Assembly: GCF_041538045.1 (NCBI RefSeq)
Contig: NZ_JBGOSE010000001.1
Span: 186,001 to 250,000 of the forward strand
DNA from: Aliiglaciecola sp041538045
GTDB taxonomy: Bacteria; Pseudomonadota; Gammaproteobacteria; Enterobacterales; Alteromonadaceae
Direction: 5' to 3'
Length of the DNA: 64,000 nt
Shown: piece after piece, positions 18,445-27,567 of the stretch
Position numbering within the stretch: the stretch's first letter is position 1
How the letters are laid out: each line of letters starts with the position of its first letter
Notes under the pieces: model-generated
What the model saw: the letters and a program-made list of their open reading frames with translations, nothing else
Databases searched by the model: none
What the model was told of the DNA's origin: nothing
Position numbers and translations under genes: made by a program

Positions 18445-19212
18445 ATGACCGGCTCTAATAAAGCTCCAATGTCTCTTGATGATGCTAGAAAGTTAGTTGA
18501 GTTACTGGAAAATGGAGATAATCAGGCTGCCAGTGAATTACTGGAAGAAACCTCTTTGACCAATTCTGTTGAGTTATTTGCTGAGGTGGGTAAATTAACC
18601 CGTCAACTCCATGATTCTCTCAACAGTTTTCAACTTGATGAGCGCATTTCTAATTTAGCTAATGAAGATATTCCTGATGCGCAAAGTCGCCTTAACTATG
18701 TTTTAGAAACTACTGAAAAAGCAGCAAATAACACTATGGATGCCGTGGAAGCGAGCATGCCTATTGCTGACAAACTGCATACGGGCATCACTAATTTGCT
18801 GCCGGAATGGAAAAAGTTGATGACCAGAGAGTTACAACTGGGAGAATTTAAATCCTTGTGTACCGATCTAGATGATTTATTAGAGCAGTCTTCAAAAGAT
18901 ACAGATAAATTAACTGGATTGCTGACCGATATATTGATGGCACAAGGTTATCAAGACATTACTGGGCAGGTCATTCGTAGGGTTATTGATTTGGTAAAAG
19001 AAGTGGAAGACAGTTTAGTTCATATGTTAACTGTCTTTGGCGCTTCTGAAACCAGTGCATTAATTGCAAAAGCAGATGAAACTTCTCATAAATCGAAAGC
19101 TGAGACAGATGTTGTGAAAGCTGAAGGGCCAATTATTGATGCAGAATCGCGAAATGATGTGGTGACCAGTCAAGACGATGTAGATGACCTATTGTCTAGC
19201 CTAGGTTTTTAA
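18445..19212 (+). CDS. cheZ: CheY-P phosphatase CheZ
   Basis: CheZ removes the phosphoryl group of CheY. The 255-residue, mostly helical protein carries the active-site segment QGYQDITGQVIRR with D171 and Q175, matching D143 and Q147 of E. coli CheZ. After a charged linker, the C-terminal peptide DVDDLLSSLGF is the CheY-binding tail. RBS TTAGGAG lies before ATG 18445. It stands between cheY and cheA. Confidence 0.95.
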   Translation: MTGSNKAPMSLDDARKLVELLENGDNQAASELLEETSLTNSVELFAEVGKLTRQLHDSLNSFQLDERISNLANEDIPDAQSRLNYVLETTEKAANNTMDAVEASMPIADKLHTGITNLLPEWKKLMTRELQLGEFKSLCTDLDDLLEQSSKDTDKLTGLLTDILMAQGYQDITGQVIRRVIDLVKEVEDSLVHMLTVFGASETSALIAKADETSHKSKAETDVVKAEGPIIDAESRNDVVTSQDDVDDLLSSLGF

Positions 19213-19225
19213 GGGGAACGTATTC

Positions 19226-21493
19226 ATGTCTTTTGAAGTTGACGAAGAAATTCTACAAGACTTTTTAGTTGAGGCAGGTGAACTATTAGAGCAATTGCAA
19301 GAGCAACTTGTTGATCTTGAAAACAACCCTGAAGACTCTGATTTATTAAATGCGATTTTTCGCGGTTATCATACTGTTAAAGGTGGTGCCGGATTCTTAT
19401 CACTCACTGAACTGGTAGATATTTGTCATGGTGCGGAAAATGTTTTTGATACCATGCGTAATGGACAACGCACCTTAACGCCTGAGTTAATGGATGTCAT
19501 TTTACAAGCCACAGATGTGGTTGTGCAAATGTTCGAAGATGTAAAAAAACGCGAACCATTGGAAGCCGCAGCCCCTGAACTGATAGAAACCCTGCACCGT
19601 TTAAGTAAACCCGAATCAGAAGATACGCCTACGGCACTTCCTGACGTCCCTGAAATGCCTGAAGAAGTGGTTGAGGTGCAAAAGGACGAATCATATGATG
19701 ATATGGAAGACATTACAGAAGATGAATTTGAAGCCTTGTTGGATGAGCTGCATGGTTCTAAAAGCTTTTCTACGGACAAATCAGATCTAGGAGAGGATGC
19801 TGCTGAAGGATCTTCTCAGGCTGAAGGCTCCACCCCAGATCGGGATTCCACTCCGTTGGATCTTATGAGTGGTGCCAGTGATGAAGATATTACTGACGAT
19901 GAATTTGAAGCTTTACTTGATCAACTTCATGGCCAAGGCAGTTTTTCAACTGATAAAGCGGAGACTCCCGAGCCTTCGCAACCTTCGAAGGAGTCAGTGA
20001 CTGCTAAAGCACCTTCTTCGTCGGTAGCACCAACACCTTCCGTATCAGATGGTAGTGCCGACTCCGATGATATTTCAGATGATGAATTTGAAGCATTGCT
20101 TGATCAATTGCATGGGGAAGGTAAGGGACCCGCAGTGAGTCCAACACCTAAGGCAGAACCGCCTGCTCCCACTGCTGCAGCAAAACAACCTGTAAAACCA
20201 ATATCAACACCCAAGCCCCAAACGTCAGTATCTAAGGCTGAAAAACCTGTTATACCTAAACCAACAGCAGCTAAGTCTGCTGTTAAAAAAGATGAAAAAG
20301 ATAAAAAGCCAGTTGCCGGTGTTCAAGGTGAGACAACTGTCAGGGTAGATACTAAGCGTCTTGACCAGATTATGAATATGGTAGGTGAGTTGGTATTGGT
20401 TAGAAATAGGCTATTAAGTTTAGGTGTTAACATCAATGATGAAAGCATGACTAAAGCCATTGCTAACCTTGATGTTGTCACTGGAGATTTGCAAGGTGCG
20501 GTGATGAAAACCCGCATGCAACCAATCAAAAAAGTATTTGGTCGTTTTCCTCGCGTAGTAAGAGATTTAGCGCGAAGTCTTAAAAAAGAAATCTCTTTAA
20601 ATCTTGAAGGTGAAGAAACAGATTTAGATAAAAATTTAGTTGAAGCTTTGGCTGATCCACTCGTCCATTTGGTGCGAAACTCTGTCGATCACGGCATTGA
20701 AATGCCAGAAGAACGCGTAGCTGTCGGCAAACCCTCATTGGGAACCGTAAAACTTGCAGCTTCCCAGGAAGGTGATCACATACTACTTACCATTGAAGAT
20801 GATGGTAAGGGCATGGATCCTGATAAGTTAAAAGATATCGCTATCAGCCGAGGTGTTCTAGATGCTGATGCGGCGGCTAGAATGACGGATGAAGAAGCAT
20901 TCAATTTGATATTTGCTCCAGGATTCTCCACCAAAACAGAAATATCTGATATCTCTGGACGCGGTGTAGGGATGGATGTGGTCAAAACTAAGATCAATCA
21001 ACTTAATGGAACGGTTAATATTAGTTCCGAGTTAGGTAAAGGCACACGCTTGGAAATCAAAGTGCCGTTGACCTTAGCCATTTTACCTACGCTGATGATT
21101 ATAGTGGGTAAACAAACCTTTGCTTTACCCCTTGGCGCGGTCAATGAAATTATCAATATGGACTTAACTAAAACCAATACGGTTGATAGTCAATTGACAA
21201 TGATTGTGCGTTCAAAAGCGATTCCTCTTTTTTATTTACGCGACTGGTTAATGAAACAAACTAGTGGTGATGATAAAAATCAAGGGCATGTGGTGGTTGT
21301 GCAAATTGGTACGCAACAAGTTGGCTTCGTTGTAGATAGCTTGATAGGTCAAGAAGAAGTGGTTATCAAGCCCCTTGACGCGCTGCTACAAGGTACTCCT
21401 GGCATGGCTGGCGCAACCATTACTAGTGATGGCGGTATTGCCTTAATTCTTGATATTCCTAGCTTATTAAAGCGATACGCTAAAAAGAAATAA
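19226..21493 (+). CDS. cheA: Chemotaxis sensor histidine kinase CheA
   Basis: CheA, 755 residues. Order: Hpt (P1) domain with phospho-acceptor H49 in RGYHTVKGGAGF; a long Pro/Ala/Ser/Glu-rich linker (about 130-365) in place of a recognisable P2 domain; dimerisation helices (365-430); HATPase with N box HLVRNSVDHGIE, DDGKGMD and GRGVGMDVV; and a CheW-like P5 domain at the end. The linker holds three copies of a 17-residue motif (xDITDDEFEALLDQLHG) at residues 161-177, 220-236 and 281-297. RBS AGGGGAA precedes the ATG. Confidence 0.96.
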   Translation: MSFEVDEEILQDFLVEAGELLEQLQEQLVDLENNPEDSDLLNAIFRGYHTVKGGAGFLSLTELVDICHGAENVFDTMRNGQRTLTPELMDVILQATDVVVQMFEDVKKREPLEAAAPELIETLHRLSKPESEDTPTALPDVPEMPEEVVEVQKDESYDDMEDITEDEFEALLDELHGSKSFSTDKSDLGEDAAEGSSQAEGSTPDRDSTPLDLMSGASDEDITDDEFEALLDQLHGQGSFSTDKAETPEPSQPSKESVTAKAPSSSVAPTPSVSDGSADSDDISDDEFEALLDQLHGEGKGPAVSPTPKAEPPAPTAAAKQPVKPISTPKPQTSVSKAEKPVIPKPTAAKSAVKKDEKDKKPVAGVQGETTVRVDTKRLDQIMNMVGELVLVRNRLLSLGVNINDESMTKAIANLDVVTGDLQGAVMKTRMQPIKKVFGRFPRVVRDLARSLKKEISLNLEGEETDLDKNLVEALADPLVHLVRNSVDHGIEMPEERVAVGKPSLGTVKLAASQEGDHILLTIEDDGKGMDPDKLKDIAISRGVLDADAAARMTDEEAFNLIFAPGFSTKTEISDISGRGVGMDVVKTKINQLNGTVNISSELGKGTRLEIKVPLTLAILPTLMIIVGKQTFALPLGAVNEIINMDLTKTNTVDSQLTMIVRSKAIPLFYLRDWLMKQTSGDDKNQGHVVVVQIGTQQVGFVVDSLIGQEEVVIKPLDALLQGTPGMAGATITSDGGIALILDIPSLLKRYAKKK
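19706..20116 (+). repeat. Three-copy DEFEALLDQLHG motif region in cheA linker
   Basis: Coding repeats at 19706-19756, 19883-19933 and 20066-20116 encode EDITEDEFEALLDELHG, EDITDDEFEALLDQLHG and DDISDDEFEALLDQLHG. The first two are also followed by a shared SFSTDK. Codons differ between copies, so the peptide, not the DNA, appears to be kept. Confidence 0.9.
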
Positions 21494-21525
21494 CAACTAA
21501 ATGAATAATAGGACGCTTTTTCGTA

Positions 21526-22677
21526 ATGGCATATAGGGTATTAGTTGTTGATGATTCCAGTTTTTTTTGCCGACGCGTAAAAGATATTCTAAACCAAGAC
21601 CGCTTGCTAGACGTGATAGGTATAGCTCGCAATGGTGAAGAAGCAATTAAAATGGTCGCTGAGTTAAAACCGGACGTTGTGACAATGGACGTGGAAATGC
21701 CCGTGATGGATGGTATCACTGCGGTTAAGCGAATCATGAAGGCTCACCCGCTGCCAATTTTAATGTTTTCATCCTTAACCTCAGAGGGGGCTCAAGCTAC
21801 TTTAGACGCCCTTGATGCGGGTGCGTTGGATTTCTTACCTAAAAAATTTGAAGACATTGCTAGAAATAGTAAAGAGTCTAGTGAACTACTGCAATCTAGG
21901 GTACGAACTTTAGCCTCTAAACGAGGACTGGTTGCTCGTCGTCTAGGAGCAAGATCGAATACCGCATTTAATTCTCCTGGCAAAACAGCAAAAACCCAAG
22001 TCTTTATGACAAGTTCTAGCTTTGCAGTCGCACCAGCAACAGCACAAACAAAATTAGAACCTACATTGACTAGCGTTCGTCGCTCTTCTGGAAAAGAGTA
22101 TCAATTATTAGCTATCGGCACTTCCACGGGAGGGCCCATTGCATTGCAAAATATTCTGACCGAATTACCAGAGCACTTTCCCCATCCCATTGTTCTTGTG
22201 CAACATATGCCAGGTAGCTTTACAAAAGCCTTTGCCAACCGATTGAATCAGATATGCAAAATCACTGTGAAAGAGGCCACACAAGGTGAACAGCTTGTTG
22301 GTGGTTGTGCATATTTAGCACCTGGTGGTAAACAAATGTTGATCGAGGGAACAAGCCGCCGTGCTAGAGTTAAAATAGTTGAGGATGTTAATCGAGACCA
22401 TCATTTGTACAAGCCAAGTGTAGATTTAACGTTTCAATCTTTGAGTAAGGTGTTCGCCGATAAAGTGTTAGGGATAATTTTAACGGGGATGGGCGCAGAC
22501 GGAAAAGAAGGTTGTGCAGCATTAAAACAAAAAGGTGCCAAAATTTGGGCTCAAGATGAGCAGACAAGTGTCGTTTATGGTATGCCTCAAGCTATTACTA
22601 AAGCGTATATTTCTGAGCGCAACTTACCATTATTTGATATCGCTAAGAGTATAATGTTGGAAATGCGGATAAAATGA
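21526..22677 (+). CDS. cheB: Protein-glutamate methylesterase/glutaminase CheB
   Basis: CheB demethylates and deamidates chemoreceptors during adaptation. The 383-residue protein has an N-terminal receiver domain with D55 in VVTMDVEMPVMDG, a linker (about 140-190), and the esterase domain with nucleophile S200 in AIGTSTGGP, catalytic H in LVQHMPGSFT and D in GMGADGKEG. Co-linear with cheA. No cheR is in this window; in related bacteria cheR lies in another flagellar block. Confidence 0.95.
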   Translation: MAYRVLVVDDSSFFCRRVKDILNQDRLLDVIGIARNGEEAIKMVAELKPDVVTMDVEMPVMDGITAVKRIMKAHPLPILMFSSLTSEGAQATLDALDAGALDFLPKKFEDIARNSKESSELLQSRVRTLASKRGLVARRLGARSNTAFNSPGKTAKTQVFMTSSSFAVAPATAQTKLEPTLTSVRRSSGKEYQLLAIGTSTGGPIALQNILTELPEHFPHPIVLVQHMPGSFTKAFANRLNQICKITVKEATQGEQLVGGCAYLAPGGKQMLIEGTSRRARVKIVEDVNRDHHLYKPSVDLTFQSLSKVFADKVLGIILTGMGADGKEGCAALKQKGAKIWAQDEQTSVVYGMPQAITKAYISERNLPLFDIAKSIMLEMRIK

Positions 22678-22711
22678 TGATTTTAGTCCGCCATTTAGAA
22701 AGAGTTATCTG

Positions 22712-23494
22712 GTGATAGTTTGGGCGGTGGCTAATCAAAAAGGTGGTGTCGGAAAAACCACAACAACTGTAACCTTAGGGGGCATTTTAGCTCAACAAGG
22801 TCAGCGGGTGTTATTGGTTGATACTGATCCCCAAGCATCTTTGAGTTATTACTTTGGGGTTGACGCAGAAGAATTATCCCACAGTGTTCACGACGTTTTT
22901 GTCGCTGGAGATGACTTAGACAAAGATGTAGTACTTGACAGTTTGTGTTCAACTAAGCTTGATTCATTATTCATTCTCCCCGCTTCAATGGCCTTAGCTA
23001 CTTTAGATCGAACAATGGGTACACGTCCAGGTATGGGGCTGATCTTAAAAAAGGCCTTTGCAAGAATTGAAGATGAATTTGATTATGTGCTAATCGACTG
23101 TCCGCCTGTTTTAGGTGTATTGATGGTGAATGCCGTTGCCGCCTGCGACAAATTAATTGTACCTGTGCAGACAGAATTTCTTGCACTCAAAGGCTTGCAG
23201 CGAATGATGCAGACATTAAAAATAATGTCGAGGTCGCAAAAACGGGATTTTGATTATATTATTGTACCTACTATGTATGATAAACGTGTGAATGCGGCTT
23301 CTGATGCATATAAAGATTTGTGCAATAATTATAAGGGGAGAGTGTGGTCAGGCATTATTCCCGTAGATACGCGCTTTCGGGATGCCAGTCAGGCTCAGTC
23401 TCCTCCTTCGTTATTTAGTCCTAAAACCCGAGGGGTTTTTGCGTATAAAAATTTACTGTCACAACTTAAAAATAAAATCGATTATGTCAAATGA
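22712..23494 (+). CDS. parC: ParA-family ATPase ParC for polar chemotaxis array placement
   Basis: ParA/Soj-type ATPase of 260 residues with deviant Walker A QKGGVGKTTTT at residues 9-19, a switch I with VDTDPQASLSYYFG, and Walker B YVLIDCPP. Its place between cheB and a CheW-domain gene is the arrangement of ParC in Vibrio, where it directs chemotaxis arrays to the pole and their segregation; it is not a chromosome parA (no parB beside it). GTG start at 22712; ATGA overlap with the next gene. Function is inferred from this context. Confidence 0.85.
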   Translation: MIVWAVANQKGGVGKTTTTVTLGGILAQQGQRVLLVDTDPQASLSYYFGVDAEELSHSVHDVFVAGDDLDKDVVLDSLCSTKLDSLFILPASMALATLDRTMGTRPGMGLILKKAFARIEDEFDYVLIDCPPVLGVLMVNAVAACDKLIVPVQTEFLALKGLQRMMQTLKIMSRSQKRDFDYIIVPTMYDKRVNAASDAYKDLCNNYKGRVWSGIIPVDTRFRDASQAQSPPSLFSPKTRGVFAYKNLLSQLKNKIDYVK

Positions 23495-24201
23495 GTAAAG
23501 GTACTTTTGCAAAAGAAGATATTGTTGAAGATTATCTGACGTCATTACTGACTGACGAGGTCGTTGAAGATGCGGTGCAGTTAGATAGTGTTGCTAAGCT
23601 ACTGGCAACTGCTGATATTGTGTCTGAGCAAGAGGAATTTAGTATCCCTGTTGTGGCACCTCAGGTCCCGGAAGTTAAAGAAACCTATGACGCGGTCGAA
23701 ACTACAAAAGATACAACAGAAAGTGTCTTTGTTGACGAAGAGTTACCTGTACCCACCTCTGATTTTCAAGCGTTATTTTTTGAAGTGGCAGGCTTAACAT
23801 TGGCATTACCTCTTACGGAGCTGGGGGGGATTCATAAAATTAAAAAAGTGGGCCCTTTGTTTGCTAAACCTAAATGGTTCAAAGGTGTTATGCTTCATAG
23901 AGACGAAAAATTAAAAGTTGTAGATACAGCTTTATGGGTGATGCCAGAAAAATATACAGATGAACTGGCAGAATCATTGAATTACCAATATTTGATAATG
24001 TTAGATTCAAGTGGCTGGGGATTAGCTTGTGAAAGTTTAATTACCACCTCAACGCTAGCGCCAAGTGATGTTAAATGGCGTAAGGCCAACAACAAGCGTC
24101 CGTGGTTGGCTGGAATGGTAAAAGATAAAATGTGTGCACTGGTTAATGTGAAACAATTGATTAAATTGTTAGACAAGGGCCAAAATAGCAATGATAACTA
24201 G
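23491..24201 (+). CDS. parP: CheW-like domain protein ParP
   Basis: 236-residue protein with an acidic N-terminal half (Val/Glu/Asp-rich, about 1-85) and a C-terminal CheW/AIF-type domain (FFEVAGLTLALPLTELGGI onwards). This architecture and the parC overlap identify it as ParP, which binds ParC and, through its AIF domain, CheA and receptors, keeping arrays at the pole in Vibrio. It is about 25 bp before cheW. The sequence itself shows only the CheW fold; the partner role rests on synteny. Confidence 0.82.
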   Translation: MSKGTFAKEDIVEDYLTSLLTDEVVEDAVQLDSVAKLLATADIVSEQEEFSIPVVAPQVPEVKETYDAVETTKDTTESVFVDEELPVPTSDFQALFFEVAGLTLALPLTELGGIHKIKKVGPLFAKPKWFKGVMLHRDEKLKVVDTALWVMPEKYTDELAESLNYQYLIMLDSSGWGLACESLITTSTLAPSDVKWRKANNKRPWLAGMVKDKMCALVNVKQLIKLLDKGQNSNDN

Positions 24202-24226
24202 ACCCAGCTTGTAGGGAGCGAGTCAA

Positions 24227-24718
24227 ATGAGTGATGAAAGAAATGCTAAAAACGCTGCTGCTAGTAACGATGAAGTACTGCAGTGGGTAACCTATCGATT
24301 AGGTGATGAAACCTATGGCATTAATGTGATGCAAGTACAAGAAGTGCTTAGGCATACAGAAATCGCTCCTGTTCCTGGTGCGCCAGATTATGTGCTCGGT
24401 ATTATTAATTTGCGTGGTAACGTCGTCACTGTCATTGATACGCGAACGCGTTTCGGACTTCCCCCTCACGAAATTACAGATAGCACACGCATTGTTATTA
24501 TTGAGTCTGAAGAACAGGTTGTAGGTATTCTTGTTGATAGCGTTGCCGAAGTTGTCTACTTACGTTCCTCTGAGATTGATAGTGCACCTAATGTTGGCAC
24601 CGAAGAAAGTGCCAAATTTATTCAAGGGGTGAGTAATCGTGATGGTGAATTGCTCATTTTGGTGGATTTGAATAAATTGCTCAGTGATGAAGAATGGGAT
24701 GAAATTAGTGGTTTGTAA
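24227..24718 (+). CDS. cheW: Chemotaxis coupling protein CheW
   Basis: CheW couples chemoreceptors to CheA. The 163-residue product is a single CheW domain from about residue 18 to 160, with the conserved YGINVMQVQEVLR, APDYVLGIINLRGNVVTVID and SAKFIQGV segments. GGGAGCGAG lies before ATG 24227. Sequence and position at the end of the che run are typical. Confidence 0.96.
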   Translation: MSDERNAKNAAASNDEVLQWVTYRLGDETYGINVMQVQEVLRHTEIAPVPGAPDYVLGIINLRGNVVTVIDTRTRFGLPPHEITDSTRIVIIESEEQVVGILVDSVAEVVYLRSSEIDSAPNVGTEESAKFIQGVSNRDGELLILVDLNKLLSDEEWDEISGL

Positions 24719-24750
24719 GTCGTTTTATTTTGGCTAAAGGAAATCGTTGA

Positions 24751-25161
24751 ATGCTTACTTGGCAGTTAACAGCTATCGTAATGGTGTGTTTCTTCGTAAT
24801 TCTCATTGCTGTGGTTAGTTATGTTTTTTCCCTCCGCAATAAAAAAAACGGTCAGCGCATTGAGGAGTTGCAGCTACAAATGCAACAATTACAGCAACAA
24901 CTTTCCTATTCTCAAGAAGAACTACATGAAGTGCGCTCGGGAGCCATGGGGGTGGCTGCGAAAGTGAAGGATCTGGTAGTTAAAATAGGCTTGATGCAAG
25001 ATAAATTAGAAGAAATTGAATTTCTAGATCCTGACACTAAATTATACTCACAAGCGGCTAAAATGGCTGATGCGGGTGCCAGTGTAGAAGAACTCATGCG
25101 CGAGTGCGAACTTCCCCGAGCAGAAGCAGAGTTGCTACTAGCGGTTAAAAAGCCCCAGTAA
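24751..25161 (+). CDS. DUF2802 membrane-anchored coiled-coil protein
   Basis: 136-residue protein: one N-terminal membrane helix (about 5-27), a coiled coil rich in Gln/Leu/Glu (31-62), then a conserved domain ending in ELMRECELPRAEAELLLAVKKPQ, which looks like a small helix-turn-helix-like segment. This is the DUF2802 family, regularly found just after cheW in polar-flagellate gammaproteobacteria. Its role is unknown to me; context suggests flagellar or chemotaxis function. It ends the flagellar/chemotaxis run. Confidence 0.85.
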   Translation: MLTWQLTAIVMVCFFVILIAVVSYVFSLRNKKNGQRIEELQLQMQQLQQQLSYSQEELHEVRSGAMGVAAKVKDLVVKIGLMQDKLEEIEFLDPDTKLYSQAAKMADAGASVEELMRECELPRAEAELLLAVKKPQ

Positions 25162-25363
25162 AATTTCCCTAACCTCTGTTATTGGCAGTTTTTCCTTTCT
25201 ATTCTTTAAAATCTTTTTCCCTTGTTCTGGTTGTCGGTTTATGGGATAACTAATCAATGTGTTCTGTAATATCAGCAGACTATCTTTATCGTTGATAGGT
25301 TGATTTAACATGGTGTTATTCCCCTATGCAGTCACTAAAACTTCCCTAATGAGATATACATTT

Positions 25364-26392
25364 ATGAAAACCACTGTTTTACACATACTGGCTTTTTTAA
25401 TGGCTGTTCAATTTACCCTAATGCCATTGGTAGCAACAGGTACTGAAGCTGAAAGCAGCACCGATATCACAGAGCCTTTTGGTCCACCTGAACAGGAATT
25501 AATGGTCGAAGTCGAAGGCGGTAAAGTGTATGTCCGGCTAAATGGCCTTTCTCACAGTGATGCTATCCCGGTTATTTTTGTACATGGAGGGCCTGGTGGC
25601 ACACATAACGGCTTTGCTGAAATGCTAGGACTGGCGAGTGAGCGTATGGTGATAATGTATGATCAGCTCGACAGTGGTATATCTGATCAGCCTAATAACC
25701 CAGAAAATTGGCGAGTTGAACGCTTTGTAGAATCATTGGATAAAATACGCCTAGCACTTAAAATTGAACGCTGGCATGTGGTTGGACATAGTTGGGGCTC
25801 TGCGCTGGCCCTAGAATATACGGCTAAATACCCACAGCATACTGTATCCACGGTTTTGGGGGGAACATTTATCTCTACGCCACACTGGATCATGGATGCC
25901 AACTTGCTTGTTAAAGCCGCACCGAAAACAATAAGAGAAACCCTTAAACACTGTGAATCTGACTCGCCTCCGAACCAAGATATTTGTGATAATGCCTACA
26001 CCGTTTTGTATTCATCTTATTACCAGCCTAAACCACCCACTGAAGCGGCTTTAGCGTATTACGAAAGCGTCGGTGGAAAAGGGTTTAATCCGCTTATTTA
26101 TAATCAAATGTGGGGGCCAAGTGAGTTTTCTTCTACAGGTGTGCTTAAACACTACGATGCCACTCATTTATTGACTGAGATTGATGGCAGCCGCACTCTT
26201 TTTATGATCGGCCAATATGATTCGGCGCGCATTGATACTGTGCAAGACTATATCAAACTAACGTCGGGGGCTGAGCTGGCTGTGGTGCCAGGAGGAGCAC
26301 ATGGCTTCTATTCCGATCGGCCGATAATTACCCAAGCCATATTAAAAGACTGGCTTACTCGAAAAGATGCTGCTTTTGAAATAAATAGATAA
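25364..26392 (+). CDS. Exported alpha/beta hydrolase, proline iminopeptidase-like
   Basis: Alpha/beta hydrolase of 342 residues with a signal peptide (hydrophobic 4-25, MKTTVLHILAFLMAVQFTLM), so probably periplasmic. The family marks of prolyl aminopeptidases are present: oxyanion-hole motif HGGPGG, nucleophile elbow GHSWGS, and a late catalytic His in PGGAHGFYSDRP. ATG 25364 is preferred over upstream starts because it places the signal peptide at the N-terminus; the ribosome site is weak (GAG). The substrate is unknown: peptide, ester or epoxide are all possible. It stands alone between the chemotaxis cluster and the HAD gene. Confidence 0.75.
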   Translation: MKTTVLHILAFLMAVQFTLMPLVATGTEAESSTDITEPFGPPEQELMVEVEGGKVYVRLNGLSHSDAIPVIFVHGGPGGTHNGFAEMLGLASERMVIMYDQLDSGISDQPNNPENWRVERFVESLDKIRLALKIERWHVVGHSWGSALALEYTAKYPQHTVSTVLGGTFISTPHWIMDANLLVKAAPKTIRETLKHCESDSPPNQDICDNAYTVLYSSYYQPKPPTEAALAYYESVGGKGFNPLIYNQMWGPSEFSSTGVLKHYDATHLLTEIDGSRTLFMIGQYDSARIDTVQDYIKLTSGAELAVVPGGAHGFYSDRPIITQAILKDWLTRKDAAFEINR

Positions 26393-26477
26393 AACGTCTC
26401 TTTAAAATATGTGGATTTTACGAAAAGGTGTAACACTGGCATTACTAGGTTAGGGGGAACAAAGACCGTTGTTGTTA

Positions 26478-26546
26478 TTTGCTCATATCAGCTTAGTTGA
26501 AGGAAAGAGGTCTATTCATTCAACCTGTAATATCTGATATGAGCGA
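26478..26546. repeat. Nested inverted repeat between converging genes
   Basis: Outer arms GCTCATATCAG (26481-26491) and CTGATATGAGC (26534-26544), perfect; inner arms GTTGAA (26496-26501) and TTCAAC (26519-26524). It could fold as a long interrupted hairpin between the hydrolase and HAD genes. There is no T run, so it is not a standard terminator. Confidence 0.6.
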
Positions 26547-26614
26547 ATGTTATCAGTGCCTATTAACACCCATTTTCGAATAATTTAGATTGCTCATTTT
26601 CATGATGAATGTTT

Positions 26615-27376
26615 TTATTTCGATTGCAAAATTGTTACTAGTTGCTGCAAATCTTCAACAATATAATCTGGCTTTGCAGCGAGCGGGTAGAGGGTTTTTC
26701 CCTTACGTGCAATAAACGCGGTTTGCATGCCAGCTGCTTTCGCACCGGCAACATCCCAACCGTGAGCTGCAACCATCAATGTTTCCTCAGGCTTCACTCC
26801 CAGTTTTTCCAGTGCCCAAGCGTAGGATCTCAGGTCTGGTTTGTAGATTTTAATATCTTCAATGGACAAACGTTTATCAAAAAACTCGGTTAAACCGGCG
26901 TTTTTGAATTGTGTCTCTACCCCTTTATTTGATGAATTGGTCAAGCTCACAATCATAAAACCTTGAGCCTTTAAAGCAGCTAAACCAGCCTTAACATCGG
27001 GATGAGGCGGCAGCGATAATAGGGGCGTTTTAATAGCCGTTAAAGCTTGCTCTTGGGTAATCTCTATATCGTTGCTTTCTGCCACCATCATAAGTGCGGC
27101 AACGCCAATTTTGCCAAAATCATGGTATTCGCCAGTCACAGTCGTTACAAGTGAGTGATGTAGCATCGTTGAAAACCATAAGCTGATGAGATCGTCCTTG
27201 ACATTTAATGCCTCTGCAATGGATGTGCGCATAGACTCAAGGTCAAGCAAGGTTTCATTCACATCAAATACAATGATTTTGGGTTTACTCGCTGCTTGGC
27301 TAGTAAAACTGACAGTCACTAAAACAACACTTAATAACAAAAAACGTAAGTATTGGGATAACACATTAAAATTCAT
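26615..27376 (-). CDS. Exported type II haloacid dehalogenase-like HAD hydrolase
   Basis: HAD-superfamily hydrolase of 253 residues, closest in motif to L-2-haloacid dehalogenase type II: motif I FDVNETLLD with nucleophile D38 and Asn in the third position, motif II SLTNSS, motif III lysine in KPDLRSYAWA and the acidic VAAHGWDVAGA. Unusually it begins with a clear signal peptide (RFLLLSVVLVTVSFTSQA, cut near residue 29), which suggests periplasmic location. It is divergent from a TetR regulator whose operators lie between the two genes. True dehalogenase activity is not proven by motifs alone; a phosphatase is possible. Confidence 0.8.
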   Translation of the reverse strand: MNFNVLSQYLRFLLLSVVLVTVSFTSQAASKPKIIVFDVNETLLDLESMRTSIAEALNVKDDLISLWFSTMLHHSLVTTVTGEYHDFGKIGVAALMMVAESNDIEITQEQALTAIKTPLLSLPPHPDVKAGLAALKAQGFMIVSLTNSSNKGVETQFKNAGLTEFFDKRLSIEDIKIYKPDLRSYAWALEKLGVKPEETLMVAAHGWDVAGAKAAGMQTAFIARKGKTLYPLAAKPDYIVEDLQQLVTILQSK

Positions 27377-27544
27377 GGGTACTCGCTACATTAATAAGGT
27401 GGGAAAATTAGTTGCATGGGGTGTTTGAATTTGGACCTAGACAACTAGATTCGAATTTGAGTTCTTAGATAAATTTTTAAAACACACTTAGTTTAGCTGT
27501 ATCGAATCAAAACGAATTGTTCGATGGCGTTAATATATCTGGCT

Positions 27545-27560
27545 TTGAACAATCGTTCAA
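27545..27560. promoter_or_regulatory. TetR-type operator, copy 1
   Basis: Perfect palindrome TTGAAC-AATC-GTTCAA, 36 bp before the tetR-family start; the second copy is 23 bp downstream centre to centre. Confidence 0.7.
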
Positions 27561-27567
27561 GTTAAAA

